A stretch of 60,197 nucleotides of DNA from assembly GCA_015039365.1 (NCBI GenBank), contig WION01000316.1, forward strand, positions 1 to 60,197, given 5' to 3'. The translations under genes and the position numbers were made by a program. The DNA is from Amanita rubescens. Taxonomy: Eukaryota; Basidiomycota; Agaricomycetes; Agaricales; Amanitaceae. Of this stretch, positions 1 through 10,490 are shown piece by piece (within the stretch, counting starts at the first letter, position 1; every line of letters begins with the position of its first letter). The notes below the pieces were generated by a model that worked only from the letters and a program-made list of their open reading frames with translations, did not search any database and was not told the DNA's origin.

Positions 1-330
1 TTCAAGTCCCAAAGTTCTCGCTATCATTCCAACGTTTCAGATCACATCAAGTTATTCGTCACACCGCGCTCGTATGCCATCATCACTATTGTCATTTCCT
101 TCGCCTTTCGCAAATCCCTCCGAATCAGTCTAGTCTTGTACCGTGTATCAAGTAATAGAAATAAAATATTTTCCGTTCTATTTTTAAACTGCATGAGTGA
201 AATGGAATCTGAAGCCTGAACCCCTCCTCCCTGAGAGAAATCTCTTTGGAAAGCCCCCAACCCTCTCTGAAAGTAATTCCAACCGCTCTGAGAGTGGATG
301 TTCCTAATTTTGGTGGGTGGTCACCTCTTT
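1..330. other. Window edge, no gene recognised
   Basis: I see no convincing coding region here. It is the 3' side of the minus-strand OrsD-like gene that ends at 536. Short CTCTGAGAG-type motifs near 262-292 resemble motifs around 7150-7195 in inverted orientation and may be the outer part of the inverted repeat described separately. Confidence 0.4.
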
Positions 331-385
331 AACTGCTTTAGTGCTTTGACCTCTTTCCAAAGAGGCCAAAGAGGTCCAAAGTGGA
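331..385 (+). repeat. Left arm of a diverged inverted repeat
   Basis: This arm contains the perfect hairpin CCTCTTTCCAAAGAGG (350-365) followed by CCAAAGAGGTCCAAAG. By eye it aligns over about 50 bp, at roughly three quarters identity, with the reverse complement of about 7060-7110. The two arms flank the OrsD-like gene and copy 1 of the dispersed repeat. The motifs are low in complexity (repeated CTTTG/CCAAAG blocks), so the match may be partly fortuitous. Confidence 0.4.
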
Positions 386-535
386 CCCCAGCCCACACCT
401 TGAAGTCTGTTAATACTCTTAACCCTTGGCATTGTTATTCAAACAAAAAAAATAGATGCATCAGTTCATTCTGTTACCAGTTTACTATCATTGACATAGT
501 TATGCACTTATATTACTTCATGGTTGCAAAGTTAT

Positions 536-3500
536 TTAAATACATACTAAATTCAGAACAATGTCCTCCCCTGCATCCTGATCTTCCAAGATTTTGTCCT
601 TCTCCATGATCCAATTGAAAGAATTGGGATGCTGTTCCTTGTGGCAACGCAAATCAGAAAGCAATGATTCAACTTTTGGGGCCCAGTCCCCAAGTGACAG
701 GATAAGTCGGCCAGAACAAGGGACAAGTTCTCCAGTTGTCCACTCTGAGAGAGCAATTGTGATCTTGTTATGAGACATTTCAGTCTTGTAAATTATATAT
801 TTCTGCATCTCAAAATCACTCACCAAAATGCCAGCCTTTGCAAGGCGTCTCAGCTGAGCATCATCAGCACCTAGAGGGCAGCCTTCAGAGTCATCAGAGT
901 CCTTCAAAGCCTGAGCAACTTCTGAGAGAATTTGCTGCTCTGAGGTGGGGACTGGCTGCTTGGTATCATGATAGAATCTGGGAAGGGTGTTCATGAGAAA
1001 CCGAACTTTGACAGACACCTTCTCAGCTGGAAGGGCTGCTAGCTGGTATGTTTGCATGATAGCATGTCTTGCAACATAGAGAGCATCTTCAACATCAGTA
1101 ACATCATCCTCAAGTATTTGAAGAGTATGCCCATGAACCTCTAAATTTGCTATGGGGAGAGAGAGATAGAAAAAGGCATGAACTGCCTGCCCCAGCATGA
1201 CATGTTTCTCCCATGCACAATATTGGCTGCCAGTGACATTTTGAAGACGGTCAACAGCATAATGGTGTCTTGATGTGTGTGTTGCATGTTGGGATTGTTT
1301 GTCAAGTAAAACAGCAGATTCCAGATGATTCAGCAGTGGCTTGAAGAATCTCGATGTTATCTGGGTCATGATAAGACTGTGGGCATATGCTTCAACCTGG
1401 AGGGGGCTATTCTTCTTTAGGTGATCTTCAACATTGTCAACGCTCCAAATGATGGACTGCTTTCGACCTGGGTTGCAAAATATATGCGTGTCCAGCGGCT
1501 GCAAGAAGTCTGAGTTGGTAGATATTGGGGCTTTTGCTGCATAGAAAGCCACCACAGGGCGGTACACCCCAAGGAATACCAGCAGGGTTCGAGTGACTTC
1601 CCTAGTGAGCAACCAAAGCATATCAATTGGAGTGCTAGACTTGGGACTTGTCCTGGAATTAGTCGCCCTGGCGCCCACAAATACTCCATGCGTTTGATCT
1701 ACGAGTCGAAAATTCCTGGTTATCATGCCACTCGTAGCATAACGGAAATCCACAAGTTGGAATGCTCTGGGAGGGGTGCCAGTGGTAGTGTATATGATGG
1801 TTAGAAGGGAAAAAAGATATTCCTGAGAACGTTGGAACACTTGATTCTTTGAGATACCCTCCTCCTCCAGGCATTTGATCAATTTCTCCACCAGCGGTGA
1901 AAGGAACATTTGGTTTTTTGGTATGGAGAAGATGGAATCAGCACCTTCATCATCCACAAATGATGGAATTTGAATGGTTTCAAGGTGAGGTATGAAGGAG
2001 GTTGGGAATAGGTTCATGAAGATGCGTTCGTGTTGCCTTACATGGTAAAACACCTGCTTTCGAAACTGTTGAACCTCGATGTGTTTATCCGATATGAATC
2101 GCCAAGAAAAAATGAGTGTGGAGCCTGACCAGTGCGACTGATCTGAAACGTATGGTTCTTCCTTGCGGTATGGCAAAGCACATCGCCAGATTGCTCGGAG
2201 TCTTCCATACAGGTAGTCTCCTCCTCCTGGGTCCAAGTACTGTTGTTGGGCTTCTAGAAATCTAGACATGTTAAGTATTTTCAGCTACTACTAACCTGTT
2301 TTCAAGAATTAGAAACTGACCTGATGGCAGTGTCTGACTCTGGTGTCTCAGTATTACTGCGTGGATGTTTGAGCTCGGATGGTGTGAAACTTCCAGCAAC
2401 AGCGCAGTGGACCAGCACTGAACGAGCAGTTCGAAATGAATGTGAAAGAAGGGTCAGAGTGACTTCTGGTGATTTGAATGCAATTTTGTTGTTATTATCC
2501 CGCATATTGGCCAAAAGAGTGGAGAGCTCCCAAAGTGAGGCAATCTTCTTTGAATCTGGCAGCTTCTCGGTAAAGGATTCGACAAGGAACCGGTGGAGGA
2601 AATGCATGAGAAAATTTTCGTCTGGGACATCTTGGGTTTTGTTAATGTGCCTCACAAGGTCCTGTATTAGGCGGTTCATGTCCATCCCCATGATGGAGCT
2701 TAGGCTAAATTTGCCAAGCAGTGCAGGTGAAGATACATTCCGCTGATTAATTGTTTTGTATGTATACCGCAATGCCACACTGAGCGCTCTAGTGGAACTG
2801 GATCGACACGCCAAGATTGTTTTGTCAGAAACATCGTGAATAATTCGGTCACCTCTGATTGGTAATAATCAGCGCTCCATTCTACCAACAACAGGAGTCA
2901 GGCATACCCTTCAGTACTGAAACCATTCAGTGCTTTTCGCAGGATCTGGTGTCGCTCCTGGATGAGGTGCTGTGCATCACAAAGGTAAGACCCTGTAACT
3001 TTATGGAAAGCCTTTAGAAAGGCCTCCGATTTAAAGGCCAATGATCCAGGTTGGCTTTCTTCGTCAGAAGGCACATATTCCGATGGCATGAGGACAAGAC
3101 TCAGAACCGTCTGGACATCAAACTCTCCCCAAGACATGACAAGCGCATTTATACCAGATTCTTCCAGGTGAGGTGCTTCATCAAAAGAAACGACGACGGG
3201 CTTATGAGGAGATAGCAACAGGCATGGATTTGCAGCTACCCGAACAGTATATTCAGAAAGCGCCGGCTCTTTCCAGAGAACAATGACATCCACTCTTTCC
3301 ACTCCTTTTTTGGTTGCGAGTGTCCCCGGACCATGATGTTTTTTGACATGATATATGGGTGTTGTGTACGACATTTTGCAGTCTGAACACCAATACCTGC
3401 ATTTGGGACTTCGCAAGCCAAGGATAGGTGCGGGAAGAATAAGGCTTTGGTGAACTTTTTTGTAGAGCTCTTCCGCAGTAAAAATTGCCCATAAGTCAAA

Positions 3501-5057
3501 GGCCTCAGCAACATGATCATGAAGCTCGTCAGCAATAGGTTTGTACTTGTTGCTTCGGTTTTTGATGTGTCTTTTAAATGAATCTGAATGAAGGAGACGT
3601 TGGTTCCGTGGATTGACGATGGCATGAAGAACAGGGGAATAAAAGCATTGAAAGAACGATAGAACAGCACAGCCAGTGTACATCATATCAGAATGGCCCC
3701 AACCGCTGTCAAGATGCAAACAGTGGTCATCCCCGCCTTTAACTGTGAACATATACGATCCATCAGAGGGGCCACTAATTAAGGTGGGAGCAGTTGGGCC
3801 TGTTGGGTTTCTGAAGTCTAAGCTCATCCAGCGCTCAACCCTATCACTGTCAGCTTTGGGAGACTCTGAAGAGATGGCGTCTAGATGTGGCCCAGATACT
3901 TCGGGTTTGGGTGCACCAGCAATGAGAAGCGGGATGCGCAAAGTTGGTTTGGAGGAATCTAGCACAATGGACAATTGGCGAATGTAGCGATTGCCTGAAC
4001 TACGTGACCTTGATAACGTGGAGTGGTGCGTTTGAAAATGGCCGCTGAGAGTTGTGCACCACTTGAAGCATTCCGGGCAACGGTAATGAGTGAGGTGTGC
4101 ATCATATTGCAGCCCTGGAATTGGGCGATCCACATTGATGCTCCGAAGGGAACAATTGTACAGAGTTTCCAGGTCGTCTTTAAAACCGATAGCTGCAAAG
4201 GAAGAAAGGTGTTGGAGGAGAGTGTTCAATGGACAGTCCTTAATGTTACGTTTTTTAAGGTAATCTTCTAATGAAGCACCTGGGACTACACGTCGTTCTT
4301 CAGGGCAAACGAGACAAGTGAGTACTGGACTCCAGTAGAGACCTAGAAAATTGAGAACTGAGCAGCCGGCAAGAACGAAACACGAGGGTTCAGGATTGGT
4401 AGTATGGTTGCACTGCACGGTCAACCCGCAGTAGTGAAGTGACCAAAGGCATGAGCCGGCGTCGTCATCGCCGAGACGTGATAGTTTTGCGGTTTTGTCG
4501 CCCTTTGGTACCAGTAATGTAAGTGCATTGGCGTCAGCCAGGGCGGAGTACACAGCATTTTCATCGCAAACTGAGAATATAAAAAATGACAATAAGCCGA
4601 CTTCTATGTGGCAGAACAGAAATAACACACCCCAAACGGAAGAAGTTGTCTTCCTCCGACTCGGAGCAACCTTCTTTTGTTTCCTTCCTTCGTTGACATC
4701 TACCTCTGAGCTCCCGTCCTCACTGCCTTCCACTGACTCTTGGTCGGCCAACAATGGTGGCTGCATAGAAGACGTGAGCTTTGTGAGCCTTAACTGTGGA
4801 ACAAAGGCAAAGAAACAGTGTCCAACACGCACAGCAGTATTGACTCTAAACTGGTCGCGACGAAACTCTCGTGACCCCGTACTCGCCGTACTTGAGCTTG
4901 ACTGGTGTCTCTTTGACGATTGTTGGTTACATGGCCTTGGCGAGTCATCATCCGTGAGCTTATCATAATCGGAAAAGATGGAATGCAGATCCGAGTCACT
5001 ATCCGTGAGCTTATCGTAATCGGAAAAGATGGAGTGAAGATCCGAGTTTTTGCTCAT
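536..5057 (-). CDS. Large protein with two OrsD-like (DUF3505-type) zinc-finger units
   Basis: I read this as one gene: exons 5057-2908, 2854-2321 and 2261-536, with introns of 53 nt (GTATGC...CAG) and 59 nt (GTCAG...CTAG). Exon lengths sum to 4410 nt and the phases join without a break, giving about 1469 aa, or fewer if an in-frame 60-nt intron-like stretch at 4571-4630 (GTGTGT...CTCAG) is removed. The N-terminus is acidic with a duplicated 17-residue unit. Two similar units follow: each has a hydrophobic GC-VL-F---YSPVL-type block and then a CxxC...H...H finger (RCPECFKWC...HFQTHH near residues 326-348; WCSDCKMSY...HVKKHHG near 554-575). This resembles the fungal OrsD/DUF3505 domain. The remaining 700 residues are helical and unassigned; no helicase motif is visible. 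The paralogue at 38929-43100 shares the downstream blocks SLFPTSF, FLHRFLV and ALSEW. Function unknown; a DNA- or RNA-binding role is inference. Confidence 0.75.
4951..5052 (-). repeat. 51-bp tandem duplication coding a 17-aa acidic unit
   Basis: Two adjacent 51-bp units (4951-5001 and 5002-5052) code for the repeated peptide SDLHSIFSDYDKLTD plus two acidic residues at the start of the OrsD-like protein. The units differ at a few bases only, which implies a recent duplication. The frame is preserved. Confidence 0.9.
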
Positions 5058-5497
5058 GAATGAGTCTGAGTTCTACACATTTATTTAAGAGAGAAACCAA
5101 GGAAGGACGGTATACAAGAACAGACCTTCTTAGTCATTCTGACGACGGGAAATGTGGGACAACTAGTAAATTATATTTGTTGGAATTGTGGGACAACTAA
5201 TATGTATTGAAATAGTACCTAATATGTATTAACACTTTAATTACGAGTGAGCAAGTGTGAATATGATATAAAAGAACTTCATACCTTCTCTTCGATGTTA
5301 AGCGATGAGAAGTTGTTAGCGTGAGAAACCGCTGACTATATACGGCCCTCGCCATGGTATTTTGCATTATTTGCTCTATATTAGATAATATAACCTATTA
5401 TATTAACACTGAAATACGAACGAGCATGGGAATGCAGCTGATTATATATGGCTCTATTTGTCAGTGTTAAATAATCATGCTGTCAGGAAGCACCATC
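5058..5497. other. Intergenic, AT-rich, no gene seen
   Basis: This is the upstream region of the minus-strand OrsD-like gene and presumably holds its promoter. It has two similar stretches around TAATATGTATT and TATTAACACT (5218-5235 and 5398-5412), but no coding potential or known site that I can defend. Confidence 0.4.
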
Positions 5498-7047
5498 GTT
5501 GGATTGACCTGCCCTAAAGTTACGCTACTCACTCAAAAAGGAGCCTTCTGCTCTGGTCTTTTTAACAATCCAAGTCAAAGGTTTTTTTTACAAGTCAAAG
5601 CGCAACTACTATGTGCTACTTATCTAAGCATAAAAAAAGAGAAAACGCTCCGGAGCAGAAGTATCAAAAAAAAAGAAAAAAAGGAAGCAGTCAAGGCGCA
5701 CAACGGCACTTTTGAGGGGACCTGAAGGGAGAATCAACGCACACAACGACACCTTTGAGGGGACCTGAAGGGAGAATCAACGCGCACAACTGAGGAGTCC
5801 TAAGCGATACATGCAAAAGCATGGCGGGCAGTAAATAAAGCCCTGAGTCGAATCTTGAGGAGATAGAAGAGGGAGGAGGTCCTGTGCGTGAAGACAACAA
5901 TGCGTCTCTAATGCCAAAGGCAAAAATCAATTGAGCTCCAGTTTACAAAACAGATATCACGTACCGTTGGTCCAATTCCCTCCTCTGCGCACTCAGCTGG
6001 AGACGTTCTCATCTCACTGCTAGGCCGAGCGCAAAAAAAGAAAGCGCGCAGCGCACTGAAGTGCACCCAGCGCTTGGAGACGTCCTCATCTCACTCTTGA
6101 GTGGGCTGGAAACGGAACCATCACGCTACGGTGCCCGCCGGCGCCGCATGGATGGTCCGAATGAGAAGCAGAGTGTTTCTTCACCGGGGTGGCCAAACGA
6201 CCGGCAAATTTGCACCCTGCCTTACCCGTCTGCCACAAAGGGCTATGCCTAAGCATCGAGGACTGAAGGGAGGAAAAGCACTGAGACTTGGGGGGGAGGG
6301 AGTGGAAGGGAGTGGGGGGAGGGAGTAGGGAAGCAAAAAATGCGCGTGAGACGTGCGCAGTTCAAGCTAGAAAAGGAAATCTATATTTAGCACAAGGTTC
6401 CCACAATAAGTATGCCTTTTATCTTGTTCATTTCTTAACGCTATTGTTTTATTCTGGTGTCTACAGACAGCTATTGAAACCTCCTTTCAAATGGTACCAA
6501 GTCTGTTTTGTTTTTTTTCCTTACTGGACCTGGAGACCCAGATTTCGACAGGCTTTCCAGATTTGGAAGGTCGGTGGTCTTGCAACGCGCGACTTGCGCA
6601 TCCTGATCGCTTTACGCGGCGGAGAAGTCGGAAGAACGAGAGAGAGAAGAATAAGACCGCGTGAGGGCGACAAGAAGGACAAGGTAAGTTCCTTGCTCGC
6701 TACTGGCTGAGGGTGACGGTCAGGATAGAACGTAGAACAACTTTGACGGGATCGGACACCGCGGATGGGATGAAAGGTCGAGATAACGTATGTGCCACCT
6801 CACGAGCTAGCACTCAATCATGAGTAGTTAGGTGAATTCTCTCCCACAGAACCGTTATGAGGAGAATGGGAAATGGTTTTGATACCAGGTGAGTGCCCGG
6901 TATTGTCCTTGTTGAAACGACTGACACGCATTTGCGTTTAGACGAGAGTCTCATCAGGCTTTCCTGCCAATTCGGATGACATGAGTGACAGGTAGACTGC
7001 GGATCGCCCGTTGCTCCGCGGAACAGACTTTGGGTCATTCTGCGAAG
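5498..7047 (+). repeat. Dispersed direct repeat, copy 1 (about 1.55 kb)
   Basis: Starting at GTTGGATTGACCTGCCC and ending at TCATTCTGCGAAG, this segment is repeated in the same orientation at 46063-47651. From 5809 to 7047 and from 46413 to 47651 both copies measure 1239 nt and differ only by scattered substitutions and one-base indels (about 97-98% identity by eye). The first 300 bp are less alike because a 43-bp tandem unit varies in copy number. Reading frames inside (for example 6288-6710) are interrupted differently in the two copies, so I regard the repeat as non-coding. Both copies end at the same base. The start and end share a weak inverted resemblance (TGACC...AAAGT), so a non-autonomous transposon is possible but not shown. 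Confidence 0.8.
5697..5790 (+). repeat. 43-bp minisatellite inside repeat copy 1
   Basis: The unit is roughly CGCACACAACGRCACYTTTGAGGGGACC plus TGAAGGGAGAATCAA. Copy 1 holds two full units and the start of a third. The equivalent stretch of copy 2 (about 46258-46410) holds three full units and part of a fourth, so the array has expanded or contracted since duplication. Confidence 0.8.
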
Positions 7048-7057
7048 TCATCAGCAA

Positions 7058-7200
7058 AACGGCAACTTCCGCTTTGGCCTCTCTGGCCGCTTTTCAGAGC
7101 GGTCAAAGCCGCCAAAGCTGTAAAAGCGGTCGTCCGCTCTTTTAGGCAAGGTACACCACTCCCAGAGCTGAATCAGCAGCTCTGAGAGCTATTTGAGCAC
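7058..7200 (-). repeat. Right arm of a diverged inverted repeat, hairpin-rich
   Basis: The stretch contains several hairpins, including CCGCTTTTCAGAGCGG and AGAGCTGAATCAGCAGCTCT. Its reverse complement resembles 331-385 (GCTTTGACC, GGCCA-AGAGG, CCAAAG-GG). It begins directly after the end of repeat copy 1 (7047) and has no counterpart after copy 2. Confidence 0.4.
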
Positions 7201-7514
7201 TGAGAGTGGTTTTTCGACTTTCTTAAGCTTCACACAGAATAAAATGTGGCACAAAAAATGTTTTATTCCTGGTTGTAACGACAATGAAGCAACAGTGGTA
7301 ATGTAACAGGTGACAGCGGGTGGGTGGGGCAGTACATGTAAAAGGTTGACGAAATCGGGAATGACGATGTAGTATACAGCGATGGTGTCGAATACGAGGG
7401 CGACGGTTTGCGAGCGGCCGATAGTGATTATCTTGAAAGTGAGCAATTGCAAATAACTAGATAGGAATAGTTAGAAAATGCTCGCAAAATAGTTAAAAAA
7501 AACCTAGCACCGTC

Positions 7515-7603
7515 TTATTCGAGCTCCATAACAAAATCGGCATCCGGATCATACTCCTCGTCTTCACCCTCAGCAACGGTGGCAGAGCCGCTACCGGTGC
7601 GGT
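7515..7603 (-). CDS. Possible terminal exon of an unrecognised gene
   Basis: On the minus strand an acceptor-like CTAAG is followed by an open stretch ending in EGEDEEYDPDADFVMELE and a TAA stop. The acidic composition looks like a genuine C-terminus, but I could not find the upstream exons between 7604 and 8300 with confidence. It could also be a remnant of the minus-strand partner gene of the Plavaka relic further right; I see no direct match to the partners at 16.2 or 23.2 kb. Confidence 0.25.
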
Positions 7604-8442
7604 CTTAGGGTTTAGGGTTGGTGTTTTGGCTGAGGAGATCCGTCAGCTCGGGGATAATGATGGGTCAAATTCAACTTGACCGTAACATCGCCGTGGTTAT
7701 CCGCTGAGAATTCGGTATTTTCTCCGATAGCTTGCCAGTTTTGAGAGGGTTAAGGGCGGTGCTACTCATCTTTGCTTGTTGAGCGTGTCAGAGGCTGCTT
7801 GTCTTCTTGTCGAAGTCGCAGAGCGGATGCCATATCTCGTAACCTAGATCCCATTGTGCCATCAACGCGTGTTCGTAAGTCATAAATTCCACGTCAAAAC
7901 ATTAGGTTCAGCACGCCTGCGAATGTGGGGGGCTGCTGCTCACCTGTACTTTGCGACGAGTCCTGCTTGCCTGAGATGTCAGCGAGAGAATATAATCCTG
8001 TAAAATGCGGCTGGGTAACAAAACAAACCCGTCTTCTCAAAGCGAGCTGCAAATCGTTGACTGAGTTGTCGCTATATGCGCATGGTTACTCACATATAGG
8101 GCCGTCTGACGTCGATACGCACAACGCCAGGCAGCAATTTTCACAAATTGGGGGATGGGCGAGAAAGAGGGCGATGAGAGAAGGAGGGGAAAAGCGACGC
8201 ACGATGTCATTGTGTATTTATTTGGTATTATTTGCACCCCTCCCGAAATTCTGCGAAGTGCATCCCAATTCGGGGACAACTCCTCGAAACTATGGCCCAG
8301 GACGCATCTCTTTTCATCGCCTGTACAGGGCCTCGTGACGGGCTTGAGTTTGATAGGAGAGAATTTGAAAGACTTTGACACCGCTGGTTCAGGAAGGTAT
8401 TAATACGTGTTGGTCTTTTTGCTTAGCTGAAAACTCTTTTAG
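7604..8442. other. No confident gene; possible exon fragments
   Basis: There are open stretches on both strands, but none has a recognisable family or clean splice context. A plus-strand stretch near 8298-8380 (AQDASLFIACTGPRDGLEF) looks protein-like and may be an upstream exon of the hypothetical gene that follows. Confidence 0.3.
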
Positions 8443-8920
8443 ATTACTGGAGGGCAACCGAGAGAGCCACCATACTCACACAGAAGATCATAGACGCGAA
8501 ATTGGCGTTGGCGCATCTGAGGCAACTCGGCAGATAGCGTATCGAGCGACAGCTGCGGGGAGAAGGGACAAATCAGAGTCATCAGACGCGGAGGAACATG
8601 TTGGCGATCGCAAGCGAAGAGTTAACCGCAAGACCAAGGCAGCGTCGGAGCCTTCCCACCGTAAAGCCACGCCAATTGGCAGGGTTCTAGAGTCGGCTAC
8701 AGCTGACTCGAGTCCACCAATCAATCTCCAGCTGTTACTCCATGACCAAAAAGTAAGGGCAAACAACGGTTGCAGCGCGTTTTTTAACTCCCATTCCTAG
8801 ACTCACCCACCAACGGCAACAAAGTCAAACCTCCACGTACACCCACTTCGCTCGAAGAAAAGCCCACAATTTCTTACGTTTGGTACATCTATTCCATTTC
8901 TTCGTATGCGCATTGTATAA
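8443..8920 (+). CDS. Hypothetical two-exon coding region
   Basis: An open frame opens after a good acceptor (donor GTATTAAT at about 8397, acceptor CTTTTAG at 8442), runs to a donor GTAAGG at 8753, and continues after an acceptor CATTCCTAG at 8800 to a TAA at 8918-8920. The inner intron is 48 nt and has a TTTTTAAC branch-like site. The peptide is basic and serine-rich (RRDKSESSDAEEHVGDRKRR), then histidine- and proline-rich. I do not recognise a family and cannot fix the start. It ends just before the Plavaka relic and could be part of that element. Confidence 0.35.
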
Positions 8921-8940
8921 CACAATACTCCCCCTTTAGC

Positions 8941-9651
8941 TGCAGCGTTCGCGGGGTATACTCAAATTTATTCTACAACCACGCGAAGAAACGCGCAGTG
9001 GAATCCTCCCTTCCACCCGAACACGCAAACTTTTCACCAGACATGCATTACCCACCAATGCTTCTCTTCCCTGCGCGGCCCACCAAGAGTCGCACCAAAC
9101 ACGAGGATGCGCAAGAGTCTCCCACCACCCGATGGTCGAGGAGAAGGAGAGAGTCGAAATCAGGGATCCCTTGACTCGACGACTGCTGCGCACGACGAGC
9201 TACAGGGCCTTGTTGCTCAAGTCCACGCATTTCTGAAAATCGAATACGACGGCCATGTGCTGTCGTAAACCTATGGACTACTCCCCCTTCAGCTCACGAG
9301 AGCTTGTTGCTGACCTGCTCTTTCGATGGGATGTTTCGTGAACGCATCCGGTCTGTGGACTCGGCTCAATGGACCCAAACGCCGAGACTGCTTATTTGTC
9401 GAACACACTACAGACGCTCCATGTGGATGCTGGAACACGACTTGGACGGCAACGGAAGACCCGAAATGTCCGTAATTCATTTGGAAAGCATCCTACGTGG
9501 TGCACATCTGATTGGAATTGCTGGATCTCAAATGATACCACCGGAGCTTTCCTATCATGACAGCCATTTTCAAGTCGTTCTACGTAAACAAATTCATCGA
9601 TTACCAAGCACACGAAATTATATTCTAGTCGCAGTAGTAGACGTAGAATAG
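8941..9651 (+). pseudogene. Internally deleted Plavaka-type transposase relic
   Basis: Two ends of a Plavaka-type transposase lie next to each other. The N-terminal side shows a GRPC block near 9250 and DYSPFSSRELVADLLFRW near 9273-9330, matching DFAPYTSRESYELADLLFRR of the element at 18.8 kb. Directly after it comes the C-terminal block MFRERIRSVDS (9331 on) and VIHLESILRGAHLIGI (about 9472-9524), matching MFRERIRCVNS and IVHLDAIFRGAHLIGV. The last residues, FYVNKFIDY, are present in a shifted frame. The whole catalytic core (about 700 residues) is missing. A poor zinc-finger-like stretch may lie at 8941-9000. This is a dead, internally deleted derivative. Confidence 0.7.
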
Positions 9652-10490
9652 AGGTAGATGAATAACGAACTTGTCGTTTACATGCTTATCACATTCCTCG
9701 GAAAATCTGCATTAGTATAGTTCCCTGTACCCTGCGTTCTGTAGCAAAAGTGAGCTCAAACAGCATATGGATTGGGTAGCGAAGAAACACGCTGCCGACG
9801 TGGAACCAGTGTGAGTTTTTCTCTTGAGGCTGTACAGCGAGCAGTAGAAGGGCTTGGCGGATTGCGGTCAACACAATGGCGAGCGGGGCGGAGGGATTGA
9901 AGGGGCGCCGGGACTGTTGGCAGCCTGATGCTAACTTGGAGCATTAGGCTGGGAGTTGAGGAACGGTGAAAGTGGGTGGGTATGTATGAGTACTTTTATG
10001 GATGTCGTGTTTGTTGCTCAATTTTTTCGGTCTAAAGCTGCTTCACACTCTGCTTTTCTCGGATAGCAGAGCTCGAGACTGAGGCCCTGACTGCGAAAAA
10101 GGGGTAATATATTCCTTTCACTGATGTCTATCTCAGAGTCAGGTCGATCGAAGGGAAATAGCTCACGATTGGGTCGGCTGACTTGGCTCCTGCCAGCGTC
10201 CCACATAACCGAGACTGATGAAGCTGCATACCCTCTAGACGCAAACATTGGAGCGCGTCCGCCGTCCGAGTCATGATACAGCGATGGGAGAAAGGAAGAG
10301 CGCAGGGCCCGGGAGACAATCATGGTAGTTCTACTAGGCGATGGTATTGTGAAGGTGGAGAACCCGAGTGTAGTGATTATTTTTCTTTGTTTGGCGAATA
10401 CGTCAAGCTCGAAACTCAGGAGCTCCTTCGCAATAGAGAAATTGCCTATGACACATGCAGAAATAACAACAGACGCTGTATGCCCATCCT
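9652..10490. other. No gene recognised
   Basis: Several overlapping open frames occur on both strands, but none has a recognisable domain or a consistent intron pattern. The region lies between the Plavaka relic and the 3' end of the minus-strand Mug135-like gene. Confidence 0.35.

Noticed and set aside
2324..2746. 140-codon plus-strand frame
   Set aside because: It lies opposite the second exon of the OrsD-like gene, whose minus-strand frame matches the paralogue. It is a shadow.
6288..6710. Open frame inside the dispersed repeat
   Set aside because: The frame is cut at different places in the two copies and its composition follows simple repeats, so I do not treat it as a gene.
7605..7620. 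TTAGGGTTTAGGGTT, resembling telomere repeats
   Set aside because: Only about 15 bases with mixed unit length, in the middle of a gene-like context. It is too short to call an internal telomere array.
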